A DNA stretch of 64,000 nt, from the NCBI GenBank assembly GCA_030710605.1, contig CP092881.1, forward strand, positions 72,269,107 through 72,333,106, given 5' to 3'. Below, in pieces: positions 53,201 through 63,164 of this stretch. The notes under the pieces are model-generated. The model had not been told where the DNA came from. It made no database searches and worked only from the letters and a program-made list of their open reading frames with translations. The number at the start of each line of letters is the position of its first letter. The stretch's first letter is position 1. The DNA comes from Cordylochernes scorpioides (Eukaryota > Arthropoda > Arachnida > Pseudoscorpiones > Chernetidae). A program made the translations under genes and the position numbers.

Positions 53201-55354
53201 CATGTACAAGGGTACTCAACTCTGCAATGCCTTGATTCCATTGATGTGGTACAGCATCATCTATTTGGTCCCACAGCAGCACTTTTTATTTTTATATATT
53301 ATCCAACAAGATGCAATGTTGAAGTGTTTGTGCCTATTACAGAGAAAACATAAACAAACAAACAAAAACTTAGGATTAAATATTTAAATATTTATATAAA
53401 CAAAGTGGTTGATGTAAGAGAGTTAAATCATTTAGATCAGGGAACAATCGATATCTCATAATAAACTGCTCTCCACATTATCTATGAAGTAATTCTGTAA
53501 AGTTCGGACAGTCGTAGATAAGGTGAGGGGCAGTTTGTTCAGTTTCTCCGCAGGAACAATTTGGTGTTTCCGATAGACCTCTTTATGTAAGTAGTGCTGG
53601 AATTTTTATGTGTGATATTGACAAATTGAATGGCAATAAAATTTGGATAGCGCTGGGCTATGTGGCTACAGGCAGATCTTACTTCCGACAACAGACTACT
53701 ACATCCTGGGCAACATCCTGCCTAGAGCCTGCACCTGGTCTTGTACCTCAGATCTATGTCATCCTATGTAGGTCTTGGGACATGTGTATCTGACACAGCC
53801 ACGAAGAATGGCCCGGAGATGGCTGTCATCTCAACAGACTTTTATTTTGCCTTCGACACCCTAGATCGTAGAATTCTGGTGACCCTGACCTCAGTGGTGG
53901 GTCTTCAGGCGAGGCCTGGATGATGACTCACTGACCATCCTGAGGTCTGCCAAGGCATTCATCTCTAGGTATTTTCTAACTGTAGAGCACAGAGAGGTGT
54001 CCAAGTAAACAATCTTCCTGTTTGTAGGAAAACTCTTACAAGATGGAGGAGCCTTCTTCAATGAGGAAAACGATATCATCATAATATTGTATATATTGTC
54101 TCTTTATTTTTGATCTTTTTCGCTTATCTATTAGTTTATATTGTCATTCAACCACAGCACTGAAATGGCTGCCAGGTGTAGTATACTAAAAAGCACAGCC
54201 CTGAAATGACTGTTGGCTGTAGTATAAATGTGAACCACAGCACTGAAATGACTGTTGGCTGTAGTATAAATGTGAACCACAGCACTGAAATGGCTGCCAG
54301 GTGTAGTATATCTGTAAACCACAGCAGTGAAATGGCCAAGTTTCACATCTAACATTCAGCAACTGGAGTGTCTTAGAGGGAGCCTTCATTACCTTCTAAT
54401 AAAAGAAAATAAGACCTAATCCAAATAAATCAACAGTCAGTGATGCCTAGGTAACAACGCAGTTACAGAGGCATCACACCAAATAAATGAAGTATCACCA
54501 GAGTGGGTTGTATCTGCATGCACTGTACAAGTTAATTTTGTACTGAGTTGCTGATGGCTTGTATCATCTGTCGGAATAAATATAAACTAGTGATTGATTT
54601 TTATTATTATTCCAGGCTTTGCCTGCATGGGTTCGAATCCCATCCTCGTCGCCAGTTGTTTTATCCTCTAAGGTTGGGAGGTAGCCAAGAGTGAGGTGTC
54701 GCTTCACTGAGGCAAACAGACTCCAGTAATCTCGTTTATTACATAAATTGACTGACTGCTGGTAGCTAAAAACTGTCGCTATTTATATACAAAATTATAT
54801 GAAAACCATTATGCAAAACAGGATATTTGCATATCCATAATTCAATATCGAAATACACCACAATTATTATTCCAGAATATTAGCCGAATACTCTTTCAAG
54901 CCATGCATGTGTTTCAAGACTATTGATTAGGTCTTATTGTATTTATAATCCAAATTGTGCTTTATCTTCTAATGTTTATTGAAGCATCAGTTAGGATTTA
55001 ACAGACTATCTTATTTATCATTCCACACTTTAGAATGGATGATGTCGAGGGCATTTAGTAGAAGAAGGATTGATATGAATGAGGTAAACCAAGCCAGCAT
55101 GCGAGGCTAAGGAAAAGATGCAGGGCAACAGGAGATAATGGTTGTCTAAATACTGCAAGAGCAAGGCCCTAAGCTGCAGAATGTAATGTTAGGGCAGAGA
55201 ACTATATGGCCATCAGAGGAATGTGAACTTACATGATGAGACTTGGCAAGGCTGCAGGAAACTGCCAACAAACAGTTAGCCGGTACCTAGAGCAAGCAGC
55301 ACTTACAACCAACTCACCCAGACTGAGCAGTAGCACCAGAGGGAACCACTCCAT
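50173..55354 (-). CDS. Unrecognised 70-residue secreted or GPI-anchored peptide, 4 exons
   Basis: Ab initio prediction. Exons 55354-55318, 55261-55233, 52449-52419 and 50288-50173 (37, 29, 31 and 116 coding bases) join in frame with GTGAGT, GTAAGT and GTGAGT donors and AG acceptors. The product opens MEWFPLVLLLSLVSCSLA, a good signal peptide. A short polar body follows (ALQEVEDNGDYILPAKDE). Then SADRASS, suitable for a GPI omega site, precedes a hydrophobic C-terminus, LLSLNVWLTLLIAAVAAALL, and S-stop. There is one cysteine, inside the signal peptide. The ATG has G at -3 and +4. Intron 1 is 56 bp. The final exon looks strongly coding; exons 2 and 3 rest on splice sites and phase alone. It could instead be a single-pass membrane peptide, or the tail of a larger gene with unseen exons. 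Family and function unknown. Confidence 0.55.
50360..50558. repeat. Hammerhead-type inverted element, subfamily A, 12-bp duplication
   Basis: AAAATAAATCAA on both sides (50348-50359, 50559-50570). The right arm has lost CTGAAGA. Confidence 0.86.
50560..50715. repeat. Foldback element, GGGAGGG family, short
   Basis: CAACTGCCCTTACTGCAGTG and the inverse CAGTGAAGGCAGTAGAAAAT. Contains GGGAGGGCCTGGTTCATTAG. Confidence 0.7.
50822..50995. mobile_element. Small pogo-like MITE
   Basis: CAGTAGAACCTCCATGAGAG to GAAGTTTTACTG, 174 bp. Confidence 0.72.
51010..51312 (-). pseudogene. LINE-A 3' fragment (split by a hammerhead-type element)
   Basis: TTTGTGCAAAGACTTACACA before the insertion, GAGTTCATGCTCCTTGATCT to CCAAAATGTGTTTTGGAGCT after it. 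Confidence 0.7.
51061..51189. repeat. Hammerhead-type element, cores deleted, 13-bp duplication
   Basis: ACAAATTCCATGA on both sides (51048-51060, 51190-51202). Inserted in the 3' end of a LINE-A copy. Confidence 0.85.
51829..51973. repeat. Hammerhead-type element, loop deleted, 10-bp duplication
   Basis: ATCTATCCCA on both sides (51819-51828, 51974-51983). Confidence 0.82.
52232..52353 (-). pseudogene. LINE-A 3' fragment
   Basis: (TTG)n TTTCTTATCCCTTTGTG tail, then the last coding stretch. Ends 66 bases before exon 3 of the small-peptide gene. Confidence 0.7.
52419..52449 (-). CDS. Small-peptide gene exon 3 (31-base microexon)
   Basis: GTGTAG acceptor, then ASALQEVEDN, donor GTGAGT. Entering in phase 0 and leaving in phase 1 fits its neighbours exactly. 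It sits in a non-repeat stretch. Confidence 0.45.
52608..52865 (-). pseudogene. LINE-B C-terminal finger, best copy
   Basis: Reads [59 protein letters not shown] and KLDTLV-stop. The 3' tail is GGAGATAAGAAAGAAGAAGA. A CxxC...H...C knuckle is typical of non-LTR C-termini. Confidence 0.75.
53440..53605 (-). pseudogene. Non-LTR C-terminal finger fragment
   Basis: ETPNCSCGETEQTAPHLIYD then CPNFTELLHR-stop, a classic CxCG..EQT..HL..DCP signature. Confidence 0.65.
53740..53905 (+). pseudogene. Non-LTR reverse transcriptase fragment (motif A)
   Basis: MAVISTDFYFAFDTLDRRIL corresponds to the RT block around the first catalytic aspartate (D-F-x-x-A-F-D). No YxDD box is visible. Confidence 0.6.
54150..54337. 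repeat. Minisatellite, period about 45 bp, 4 units
   Basis: ACCACAGCACTGAAATGRCT and GCTGTAGTATAAATGTGA alternate. Frames in all directions stay open because the unit length is a multiple of three. Confidence 0.8.
54400..54478. repeat. Hammerhead-type element, degraded
   Basis: AGAAAATAAGACCTAATCCA then a mutated palindrome GATGCCTAGGTAACAACG. Confidence 0.5.
54616..54862 (-). mobile_element. LTR joined to a primer-binding site and tRNA-Ser 3' half
   Basis: Flanked by a 13-bp duplication, ATTATTATTCCAG (54603-54615, 54863-54875). Minus strand: a 206-bp LTR-like unit (TGTGGTG...AAAACA) with TATATAAATAG and AATAAA, a two-base spacer, then TGGCGACGAGGATGGGATTC. This is the complement of a mature tRNA-Ser 3' end including CCA. 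The tRNA match runs past the usual 18 bases through the T-loop and long variable arm. Confidence 0.7.
54618..54654 (+). pseudogene. tRNA-Ser 3' half with CCA
   Basis: Variable arm GGC-TTT-GCC, T-stem ATGGG/CCCAT, T-loop TTCGAAT, acceptor strand CCTCGTC, G and CCA. The matching acceptor GACGAGG is that of animal tRNA-Ser(GCU). No 5' half is present. Confidence 0.7.
54924..54966 (+). repeat. Hammerhead-type element, solo outer end
   Basis: TGATTAGGTCTTATTG and the AATTGTGCTTTATC end only. Confidence 0.5.
55233..55261 (-). CDS. Small-peptide gene exon 2 (29-base microexon)
   Basis: TTGGCAG acceptor, then VSCSLAKSHH, donor GTAAGT. It finishes the signal peptide and restores phase 0 for exon 3. 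Confidence 0.45.
55318..55354 (-). CDS. Small-peptide gene exon 1 (signal peptide)
   Basis: ATGGAGTGG... encodes MEWFPLVLLLSL, then GTGAGT. Strong start context (G at -3 and +4). Confidence 0.55.
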
Positions 55355-55526
55355 CACCTGCCACAGATGGCTGGGTTAGAAAGAGGGGAAAAAACACGAG
55401 TTCTAACAATGGGAAACTGTGTTGGGTGAAAAAACAGATGTTCAGGCTGGCTATCACTTTAAAACCCAGGGAGAGGATCTTCCAAGGAATAAATCTGCTA
55501 GGTAACACTTCCATCAGAATTGTAAA

Positions 55527-55725
55527 TCTTCTTCTTTCTTATCTCCACTCAATCATATCAGGGTATCAAGCTTATAGAGCTTGTTGATGGTGTCTGCTGG
55601 GGATGTGTCTTCTTTCTTATCTCCACTCAATCATATCAGGGTATCAAGCTTATAGAGCTTGTTGATGGTGTCTGCTGGGGATGTGTCTTCTTTCTTATCT
55701 CCACTCAATCATATCAGGGTATCAA
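55527..55725 (-). repeat. Tandem array of LINE-B 3' tails, period about 78 bp
   Basis: TTCTTTCTTATCTCCACTCA recurs at about 55532, 55610 and 55689 with near-identical spacers. The last unit resumes after a hammerhead-type insertion (55921-56015). Confidence 0.8.
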
Positions 55726-55920
55726 CACAAGGTAATAAGACCAAATCCAAATAAATAAATATTGTGTGATGTTTCGGTAACAGTGTTGTTACCATCTTCA
55801 GACAAAAGTACTGAATGGCATTCAAATACATTCACATACAACGCTGTTACCGAAATGTCACACAATATTTATTTATTTTGATTTGGTCTTATTACCTTGT
55901 TTCCAAATTGTGCATTATCA
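55726..55920. repeat. Hammerhead-type inverted element, subfamily A, 12-bp duplication
   Basis: TCAGGGTATCAA on both sides (55714-55725, 55921-55932). Inserted in a LINE-B tail. Confidence 0.86.
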
Positions 55921-56061
55921 TCAGGGTATCAAGTTTGTAGAGATTGTTGATGGTGTCTGCTGAGAATGAGTAGAGTTCATCAATGGATGAGTCAATACAG
56001 TCAATAATGTGAGAAAAAGGACATTTCCTGAATCATGCAACTAAAAGTGACTTGCACCATC

Positions 56062-56310
56062 AGCACCGACTGCTTTTACTGTAAGTGCACCACATGTCTA
56101 CACATGTGAAAAGCAGCTCGACTTTGTACTTACAAATGTGACAAGAACCCCGTTTGGTTACTTGCATTCGCTGGTGGGGTTGGACTTTTGCAAGAATCGG
56201 AGGCCATTGAGGCATTTTTTTTTTAAACAGAAAAAGTGCCTAATGCGGGAATCGAACCCGGGTCATAGCAGTCGAAAACCAAGGGTTTAGATCATCCTTC
56301 CACTTACCCC
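56062..56310 (-). mobile_element. tRNA-Glu-like SINE, tail truncated
   Basis: GGGGGTAAGTGGAAGGATGA head, CCCGGGTTCGATTCCCGCA, body to AGCAGTCGGTG. Confidence 0.77.
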
Positions 56311-56496
56311 CATCAATAAATAATAAATCACGGCTTAGAAGATGTATAGAGGACTCAATCTACATATAGATGGGATTGTCCAGTTGCAATATTGCAAGGG
56401 GGCTTACATTCAATAATTGAAGATTTTTTCTCAAGAGTAAGTAGGACTACTAGCCTATTTTTTTCTATTAACAAATACTTTGCTTAATGAGAGTTT

Positions 56497-56800
56497 TTTT
56501 TTTGCTTATCCCTAGTACACGTGGTACAGGCCATGATAATCATGGTGGGTAGTTAGCGACTGCTTTTACTGTAAGCGCACCACATGCCTACACATGTGAA
56601 AAGCAGTTCGACTTTGCACTTACAAATGCCAGGGCCCCGTTTGGTTACTTGCACTCGCTGGAGGGGTTGGACTTTTGCAAGAATCGGGGGCCATTGGAGC
56701 ATTTTTTTCTTTAAACAGAAAAAAGTGTCCAATGCGGGAATCGAACCCGGGTCCTAGTGGTCGAAAACCAAACAGTTTAACCAGCCTTCCACCGACCCCG
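56497..56800 (-). mobile_element. tRNA-Glu-like SINE, best copy
   Basis: GGGGTCGGTGGAAGGCTGGT head, GGGTTCGATTCCC B box, body CCAAACGGGGCCCTGGCATT, tail CACGTGTACTAGGGATAAGC. Confidence 0.8.
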
Positions 56801-56884
56801 TTTAATGAGAGTTATTCTTAAATACAATTTAATAGGGTCAGCTCTGTCGAAGGCTTGAGAATGTTGATGAAGGCTGCTATAGTG

Positions 56885-57066
56885 AATTGTGTAGGTTTAT
56901 GATGGAAGCACTTAAGTCTGGTCATCTACAGACAATGATTTTCCAGAATGGTTGCAAGGTTTTCCCACTATGTACTAAGTGTCAACCTGCAACCCCAAAA
57001 CACATTATTGACTGTATTGACTCATCCATTGATGAGCTCTACTCTTCCCCGGCAGACACCATCAAA
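56885..57066 (+). pseudogene. LINE-B finger fragment
   Basis: [43 protein letters not shown], then breaks off after DTIK. Confidence 0.7.
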
Positions 57067-57209
57067 CCAGGAAGTAAAAGATTGAATCCTCTGTGCTTTG
57101 ATATGTTTTAAAAGATCTTTGATGAGGGTCTAGTAGGTTGTTGAGGTTAAGATAAAAAATTAACCTATTGAGAATCATGTTAGATGAATAAGAATTGAAG
57201 AAGTTAAGA

Positions 57210-57512
57210 TAATCTTCTTTCTTATCTCCACATTGGGTGAAGTAAAATGCATCTGCCTTTGTTAAGACTGAGAGCACTACTCAGTGGCAGGCCGACTTAG
57301 CTCCAAAAGAAATGGCCGCCTCTGACCTGAGGAACAGGCGCCATGTACAGCCGCTCCTAACATGGAGTAGAAACGCTGCTCATCCTGTATCCCTGGATTA
57401 GGAGCCCTTACAGGGTACTATCAGCCGGGCCAGCTGAGCCCAGGTTTTTTAGTGAGCTTGTTACTGCTCCCCCTCCATCCTTTTTCATCCGAGCTTGGGA
57501 CCGGCAAAGGCA
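57210..57512 (-). mobile_element. SINE-B
   Basis: Head near 57510, tail GGAGATAAGAAAGAAGAT at 57212-57229. Confidence 0.72.
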
Positions 57513-57679
57513 AAGGATCATCTGAAATTTGTGAGCAATTACAATTATGAATTTTCTTTGGTCAATTAGTTGGAAGAAAAGCATGGCATGTGAATATTGC
57601 TTCCACACCCACCTAGTGAATTCTAAATACTTGTCAAGGCTGCTGAAGTAGCATTGAAATGTAGGAAACACCACAAAGT

Positions 57680-57875
57680 TACCACAAGATAATAAGATCA
57701 AATCCAAATAAATAAATAGTGTATTAACATTTCTGTAACATCATTGTTAACATCTTCAGACAAAAGTACTGAAGTTTTGTCTGAAGATGGTAACAACGCT
57801 GTTACCGAAGCATCACACACTATTTATCTATTTGGTCTTATTACCTTGTGTTTATAATCCAAATTGTGCCTTATC
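57680..57875. repeat. Hammerhead-type inverted element, subfamily A, 10-bp duplication
   Basis: ACCACAAAGT on both sides (57670-57679, 57876-57885). Forward core with CGAAGCATC, so damaged. Confidence 0.84.
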
Positions 57876-58072
57876 ACCACAAAGTAACAAATAAATCAAG
57901 GCAGAATTATAACAAGGATGTTTTTTTAATAATCCTTTTTTATAGTCACTATTTTAGCTTAAACATTTCTCTACTCATCTATCAACAAGAGTAAGATACA
58001 ATTTGGATGATAGATTGGAAACACAAGGTAATATTGGCCTTATTAGCTGGTATTAATAAGGTTTAAAAAAAA

Positions 58073-58330
58073 GGGGTCGGTGGAAGGATGGTCTAAACCG
58101 TTGGTTCTCGGCCGCTACAACCCGGGTTCAATTCTCGCATTGGGCACTTTTTTCTGATTTAAAAAAAATGCTCCAATGACCCCTGATTCTTGCAAAAGTC
58201 CAACCCCACCAGCGAGTGCAAGTAACCAAACGGGGCTCTGTCACATTTGTAAGTGCAAAGTCGAACTGCTTTTTACATGTGTAGATATGTGGTGTACTTA
58301 GAGTAAAAGCAGACGCCAACCTACCATGAT
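58073..58330 (+). mobile_element. tRNA-Glu-like SINE
   Basis: GGGGTCGGTGGAAGGATGGT head, GGGTTCAATTCTC B box. Ends early at CCTACCATGATTATT. Confidence 0.75.
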
Positions 58331-58501
58331 TATTGCAACATCTTTGTACTTTCTTATTATCAGAAAATCTTTATTGTCTTTATAATGTCTGATACAGCTT
58401 TATGTTCTTTATTTGCGAACCGCCAAAGTGACAAAAACAAATCAAAAAGGGGATGATGATAACCTGCATCTTGCAGCTTAACATTTTCATAGAAACATTT
58501 A

Positions 58502-59803
58502 CAGTAAAACCCCGCTAATACGAACCCTGGATATAACGAACCTTCCCTTATAATGAACCCACGCCGATTCCCAATTCCATTCCATTAAAAATACCATCGT
58601 TATAACGAACTTTGCGATTTTTAGAATAACGAACTACCCCTATAACGAACCTATTTTCGGTCCCAAAATAATAAAATCTATTTAAAATACTATGCTTATA
58701 ACGAACTTAGAATTGTAATTAAAAAAAAAAATTAAAACAACAAAAATTTGAGCATATTTTAGCTCGCGGATCGCGATTTCAAAACAATAAATTTAGCGGC
58801 ATTGTTTGTTTTGTTTTTTGCACTTTATTTTTGGTGTATGTTGTATAAATTTTAACACAAATTACTTTTTATTAAATAGAATATATTTGCATCCATTAAA
58901 TTTGAAATATAAAAAATGCAAATGGCTTCCAAAAAATGAAGAAAACAAAGTCATTTTAAAAACAAAAGCGTTATTTCTTTAAAAAAAAAAAGGCCATTTT
59001 CAGAACTTTTCAAAGTGAAACAACACAGGCAAAATGTTAAGAACATATTAAAATAAGAGATTTTAAATTTTATATTATAAAAGATAAAATATAAAGCCAT
59101 TAAAAATTGTTACAAAGAGGAATCAACTTCAACTTTTGCCGCGATCGCGATCGTACGTGTTTTAGAACTTAAAAAAAAAAGTCCAAATAAACGGTCCCGT
59201 GATGAAACAAAAACTATTTTTATGCCATTAACTATGGTGATTTTAAAGTCAGCAATGTTTTGCATGACAGGTTAAAAAAAAAAAAAAAACGAAATCTAGA
59301 CCTAGAAGAATATGTGGAAAAATGAAATGGAAGTAAAACACTAACTTTATTTGAATGGTGCAATGCTTGAAGAATGCTTTGAAGCAACATGGTGTTAGAG
59401 CCATTTTTCCAAATAAACATTGTATTATATAATGTGATAATGATGTTTTTAAATCATTTTATATCTTTGAATATATATTTAATAAAACTTTGCCTAGGAT
59501 TTGTCTTGATTTTTAAATTAGACATAGAGGTACATGTATGCTAATGACAAGAAGAACCTATCATCTAATGATTTCTATTATTATTTAGTATTAATGTAAG
59601 GAAATTGGTCAATTAAGGGGATTAAAACAAAGTGACCACTATTAAGAGGTAGCCTCTTCCAGTGTGTATGGCTGTTCTTTAATTATACGGTCTAAAAATT
59701 TTGAAAAGTAAAAAAAATGGCCAAACCGTGGCTATAGTGAACCGTGGCTATAGTGAACCAAAAGCTCTGTCCCATTGGGGTTCACTATAGAGGGGTTTTA
59801 CTG
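58502..59803. mobile_element. Large pogo/Tigger-like non-coding transposon, copy 2
   Basis: Collinear with the 8.2-kb copy from end to end. It has about 120 extra internal bases around 59165-59280 and a short duplication (CCGTGGCTATAGTGAA) near 59730-59760. TA-flanked. Confidence 0.82.
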
Positions 59804-60025
59804 TATATACATATTTATTGCTAGCTATATATCAATTATCATGGCCTGTACCACGTGTACTTGGGATAAGCAAAAAAAAAGTTAAAAAAAAAAACGTAAT
59901 TTAATGATATAGTTACAAGTATAGGAGGAGAAGGGTTCAGAAAAGGATGAGATGGGGTTACCAACCTCTGTATTGAATATGGCCCTGTATGATAATGAAA
60001 ATTGAAAGATAAACTAAAGTATATA

Positions 60026-60129
60026 CAGTAGAACCTCCATGAGAAGACACTCACGCTAGAGGACACCTCTCTCTAAAGGATACTTTGGCTCTGAAATTAG
60101 GTGTCCTTTACAGGGAGGTAGTTCTACTG
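60026..60129. mobile_element. Small pogo-like MITE, internally deleted
   Basis: Both ends are present (CAGTAGAACCTCCATGAGAA, GGAGGTAGTTCTACTG) but the element is only 104 bp. Confidence 0.72.
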
Positions 60130-60234
60130 TATTTAATAACAATATAGAGCACCTTATTACACCTTTGGAGTAAATTAGGTTTCATTATTATTATGTTTTT
60201 TGAACTGATATATAGTTCTAGAAGGGGTTTGAGT

Positions 60235-60415
60235 TTTGAGACTTTGTGGAAACTTATGAGGAATTAACAGATTGTGCAAATTAGCCTGTAATTATGTAAA
60301 TTATGTACTGTATATATATATATATATATATATACATATATATACAGTACATAATTTACATAATTACAGGCTAATTTGCACAATCTGTTAATTCCTCATA
60401 AGTTTCCACAATATT
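60235..60415. repeat. Long palindrome centred on a TA microsatellite
   Basis: About 75-base arms (TGTGGAAACTTATGAGGAAT..., TAATTACAGGCTAATTTGCA) flank (TA)n at 60310-60345. Likely cruciform-prone. Confidence 0.78.
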
Positions 60416-60419
60416 TTCC

Positions 60420-60454
60420 ATAATTTATCCCACGATATATAAACGATTATTGCT

Positions 60455-60486
<32 letters not shown>

Positions 60487-61800
60487 GTGAAACAATCCAG
60501 AAACTAGGTTTTTACATGGGTCCACCTTCCTACAATTGACTAAAACGAAAAGCTAATTAGCTCTCTAAACAAGGAGGTAGGTACTACAGGTTCCTTCTAA
60601 AATCGAATACAAAACCTGAAGAATTGAGTGTCAATGCTTATATTTTACTATTTTTAAAAACACTGTCAAGAACTTCTATAAATGTGTTAAGTAAATCGAA
60701 TTGTGTTCTGAATAATTTTACCAGCACAGAAAAAAAAATCTTTAGAAAGTACTATGATTAAAATTTAAAGCGAAATATTAAAATAAAATACCTTTTTAAA
60801 ATTTACATGAATAAGAGATTCTGATACACTTTTATTTACATACAAGCAAAGAAAGACCTTCAGTGTTGCGGCAATGTCTTTATTTTTCTTCTCACAGAGA
60901 AAAAATATATATGAATATACATTATTTTTTAACAATGTGAGAAAAAAATAAAACCAGTCCCTATATTATTTTCGTTAAAATAAAATTAACAAAATTTAGA
61001 GATATAGATAACTCAGATTCTTCAGAAAACAAAATTTATTTACGAGTTTCATTTGTTTTTACCACAGATTTTAATAAGAGCTCTATGTTTTGATAAAAAC
61101 TTAATAATATAAATATTAATGTCTACCTAGTTTCGAGCTTTAAAAATGGGTAAATATTAAATTGGATACCAATTTTATTATATATTCTCATATTGAATGT
61201 TTTCAAAAAATAACTTTTTGATATGACCTTTAAAAAATCGATTAAAAGATTTTACACACTAATTTTCAAAGCTATCAAAAACAAAACCTCAGCCATTTTT
61301 GTAAAACTTAAATTAGCATTTTAAATGATCTTTAATTCTTATATTTAAATCCTTTTCAAAATTATAGTTTTTTTATATATATTTAATCTATTTGCAGTTA
61401 ATTAAGATTATAGGATTGCTATGAATTCGATTGATTTGTAAACAAACCTATTATACACTTTTTATTTAATAATTTATACAATGGTTAGTGATCATAAACG
61501 CCATTGTTAATTTTTGATTATCTCTATATACAATGTTGAAGGAAAAAAATCTATTTTTGGAGAGAGGGTCTCAAGACAGGGTCCTATGTGTGCTAACCTC
61601 AAATTAACCAAATTGAAATAAATTAAACTATACCTAATCTCATCATGGCTTCTAAACCTGAAATCCTGTCTCCACACCACTCAGTCTGGAAACTAGTTAC
61701 CTCCTTCCATGTTTACAGCGACTAGTGTCAAGCTTGTACAGAATACTTTTTTGTCCTTGTCTTAATATATTTTCCACAAACAGCAAAATGAGTCTGCTGG
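60420..61800. other. AT-rich unique sequence, no gene seen
   Basis: Low-complexity sequence with no open frame of note, repeat family or RNA signal. Confidence 0.5.
60456..60481. repeat. TA microsatellite
   Basis: A run of TA next to the long palindrome. Confidence 0.8.
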
Positions 61801-61802
61801 AT

Positions 61803-61960
61803 GTTTTCTCTTCTTTCTTATCTCCGACCAATCATATTAGGGTGTCAAGCTTGTAAAGCTTGAGACTTTTGATGGTGTCTGTCGGGGATGAGTAGAGCTC
61901 ATCAATAGATGAATCAATACAGTCAATAATGTGTTTTGGCGTTGCAGGTTGAGAATAGCA
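61803..61960 (-). pseudogene. LINE-B 3' fragment
   Basis: TTCTTTCTTATCTCCGACCA, CATCAATAGATGAATCAATA and GTTTTGGCGTTGCAGGTTGA. Confidence 0.68.
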
Positions 61961-62220
61961 TGTGGATGTTTTCTGATTCCTTTCTATATACCTACACAGG
62001 GTGCAAATTCAATATTTCAACTTCCTGGCCATGAAAGCAAGCTTTTTACAGCATCATTGACATTTTCAGTACTTTTTTTAGATGGAGAAAGGGGAAAACA
62101 CATTTAACGTACAAGCGAAGAAAAATGATAATTGTTACATTGTGTAATAGGGCTTAGGTTAGAGGAATGACACATTTAGAAGTCTTGGGGGATCACACCA
62201 CATTCATTTAGAAGAATATG

Positions 62221-62515
62221 AGGTCTGGTGGTCAAACCATTGGTTTCCGACCGCAATTACCTGGGATCGAATCCCGCATTGGGAACTTTTTTCTGATTAA
62301 AAAAAAATGCTACAATGGCCTCCGATTCTTGTAAAAGTCCAACCCCACCAGCAAGTGCAAGTAACCAAACAGGACACTGGCACATTTTTAAGTGCAAAAG
62401 TCGAACTGTTTTTCACGTGTGTAGACATGTGGTGTACTTACAGTAAAAGCAGTCGCTAACTACTCATCATGATTATCATGGCCTGTACCATGTATGTACT
62501 AGGGATAATAAACTT
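62221..62515 (+). mobile_element. tRNA-Glu-like SINE
   Basis: Head worn (AGGTCTGGTGGTCAAACCAT), B box GGATCGAATCCC, full body, tail ACTAGGGATAATAAA. Confidence 0.75.
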
Positions 62516-62594
62516 TTTTTTTTAATTATTTACAGGTATACGAGGTCTGTTAGAAAAGTATTGACCTTCAGATGATGAAAAAAAATAGGCATAC

Positions 62595-62885
62595 CTGGAG
62601 TACTGGAAAAAAAATCCTATCCTACAGCCTCAAAGTGGCGAGAGGGTGTAAACGGGTATCACAGGTGAAGTACATCGGGAGTTTAACTTCTGGTAGGGCC
62701 ACCCTGTGCTACATACCCGGTTAATGTAGGAAAGAATCAATTGGTAGTGTCTGTTCTTCATAGGAGCCGCTACAAAGGGTACTCCATGTCAGTAGCGGCC
62801 AACCAAAAGAAGCAAAGTCACACTGAGTGGTACTTCCAGGTCTTCAGACCAACAGCAGGTGCACCCCTTTTTCCTTCGTGGAATA
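62595..62885 (-). repeat. Interspersed repeat X, copy 2, nested in a mariner
   Basis: Reverse orientation match of 41425-41660 along most of its length. Confidence 0.65.
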
Positions 62886-62936
62886 AGCAACAACAACTAG
62901 GAACCTAATCACCCTCAAAGTAGTTTCTTTAGAGCC

Positions 62937-63128
62937 TCACATTTCTCCCAGTGATGGTGCCATTGTTGGGAACATTCTGAGGAAGGCCTCTTTCAGAATG
63001 GTGGTCAGCTCGACTGTCATTGCAGGTCCTCTCTTGTCTGAAATCTCTTTCAATAGTCTCTGCAATAGTGATTGTTTGACCCTGTGGGGTACCACACTGC
63101 GGGAGTCAAAGAAGGCAGTCAGCATCAC
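62937..63128 (-). pseudogene. Mariner transposase fragment (catalytic domain)
   Basis: MLTAFFDSRSVVPHRV then LLQRLLKEISDKRGP align with the mariner stretch around the VMLTvFFD block. Flanking frames are broken. It encodes nothing functional. Confidence 0.75.
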
Positions 63129-63164
63129 TTTGATGTTGCTGCGGACTTAGCAAACTTTCTTTGG

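Noticed and set aside
54131-54389. Three overlapping minus-strand frames rich in repeated HFSAVVHIYTT-type units
   Set aside because: They are the translation of a 45-bp minisatellite whose unit is divisible by three, not a repeat protein.
56700-56800. tRNA genes with good B boxes (also at 33.4, 56.25, 58.1 and 62.25 kb)
   Set aside because: They are heads of full SINE copies with the same body and tail. Cloverleaf arms are incomplete.
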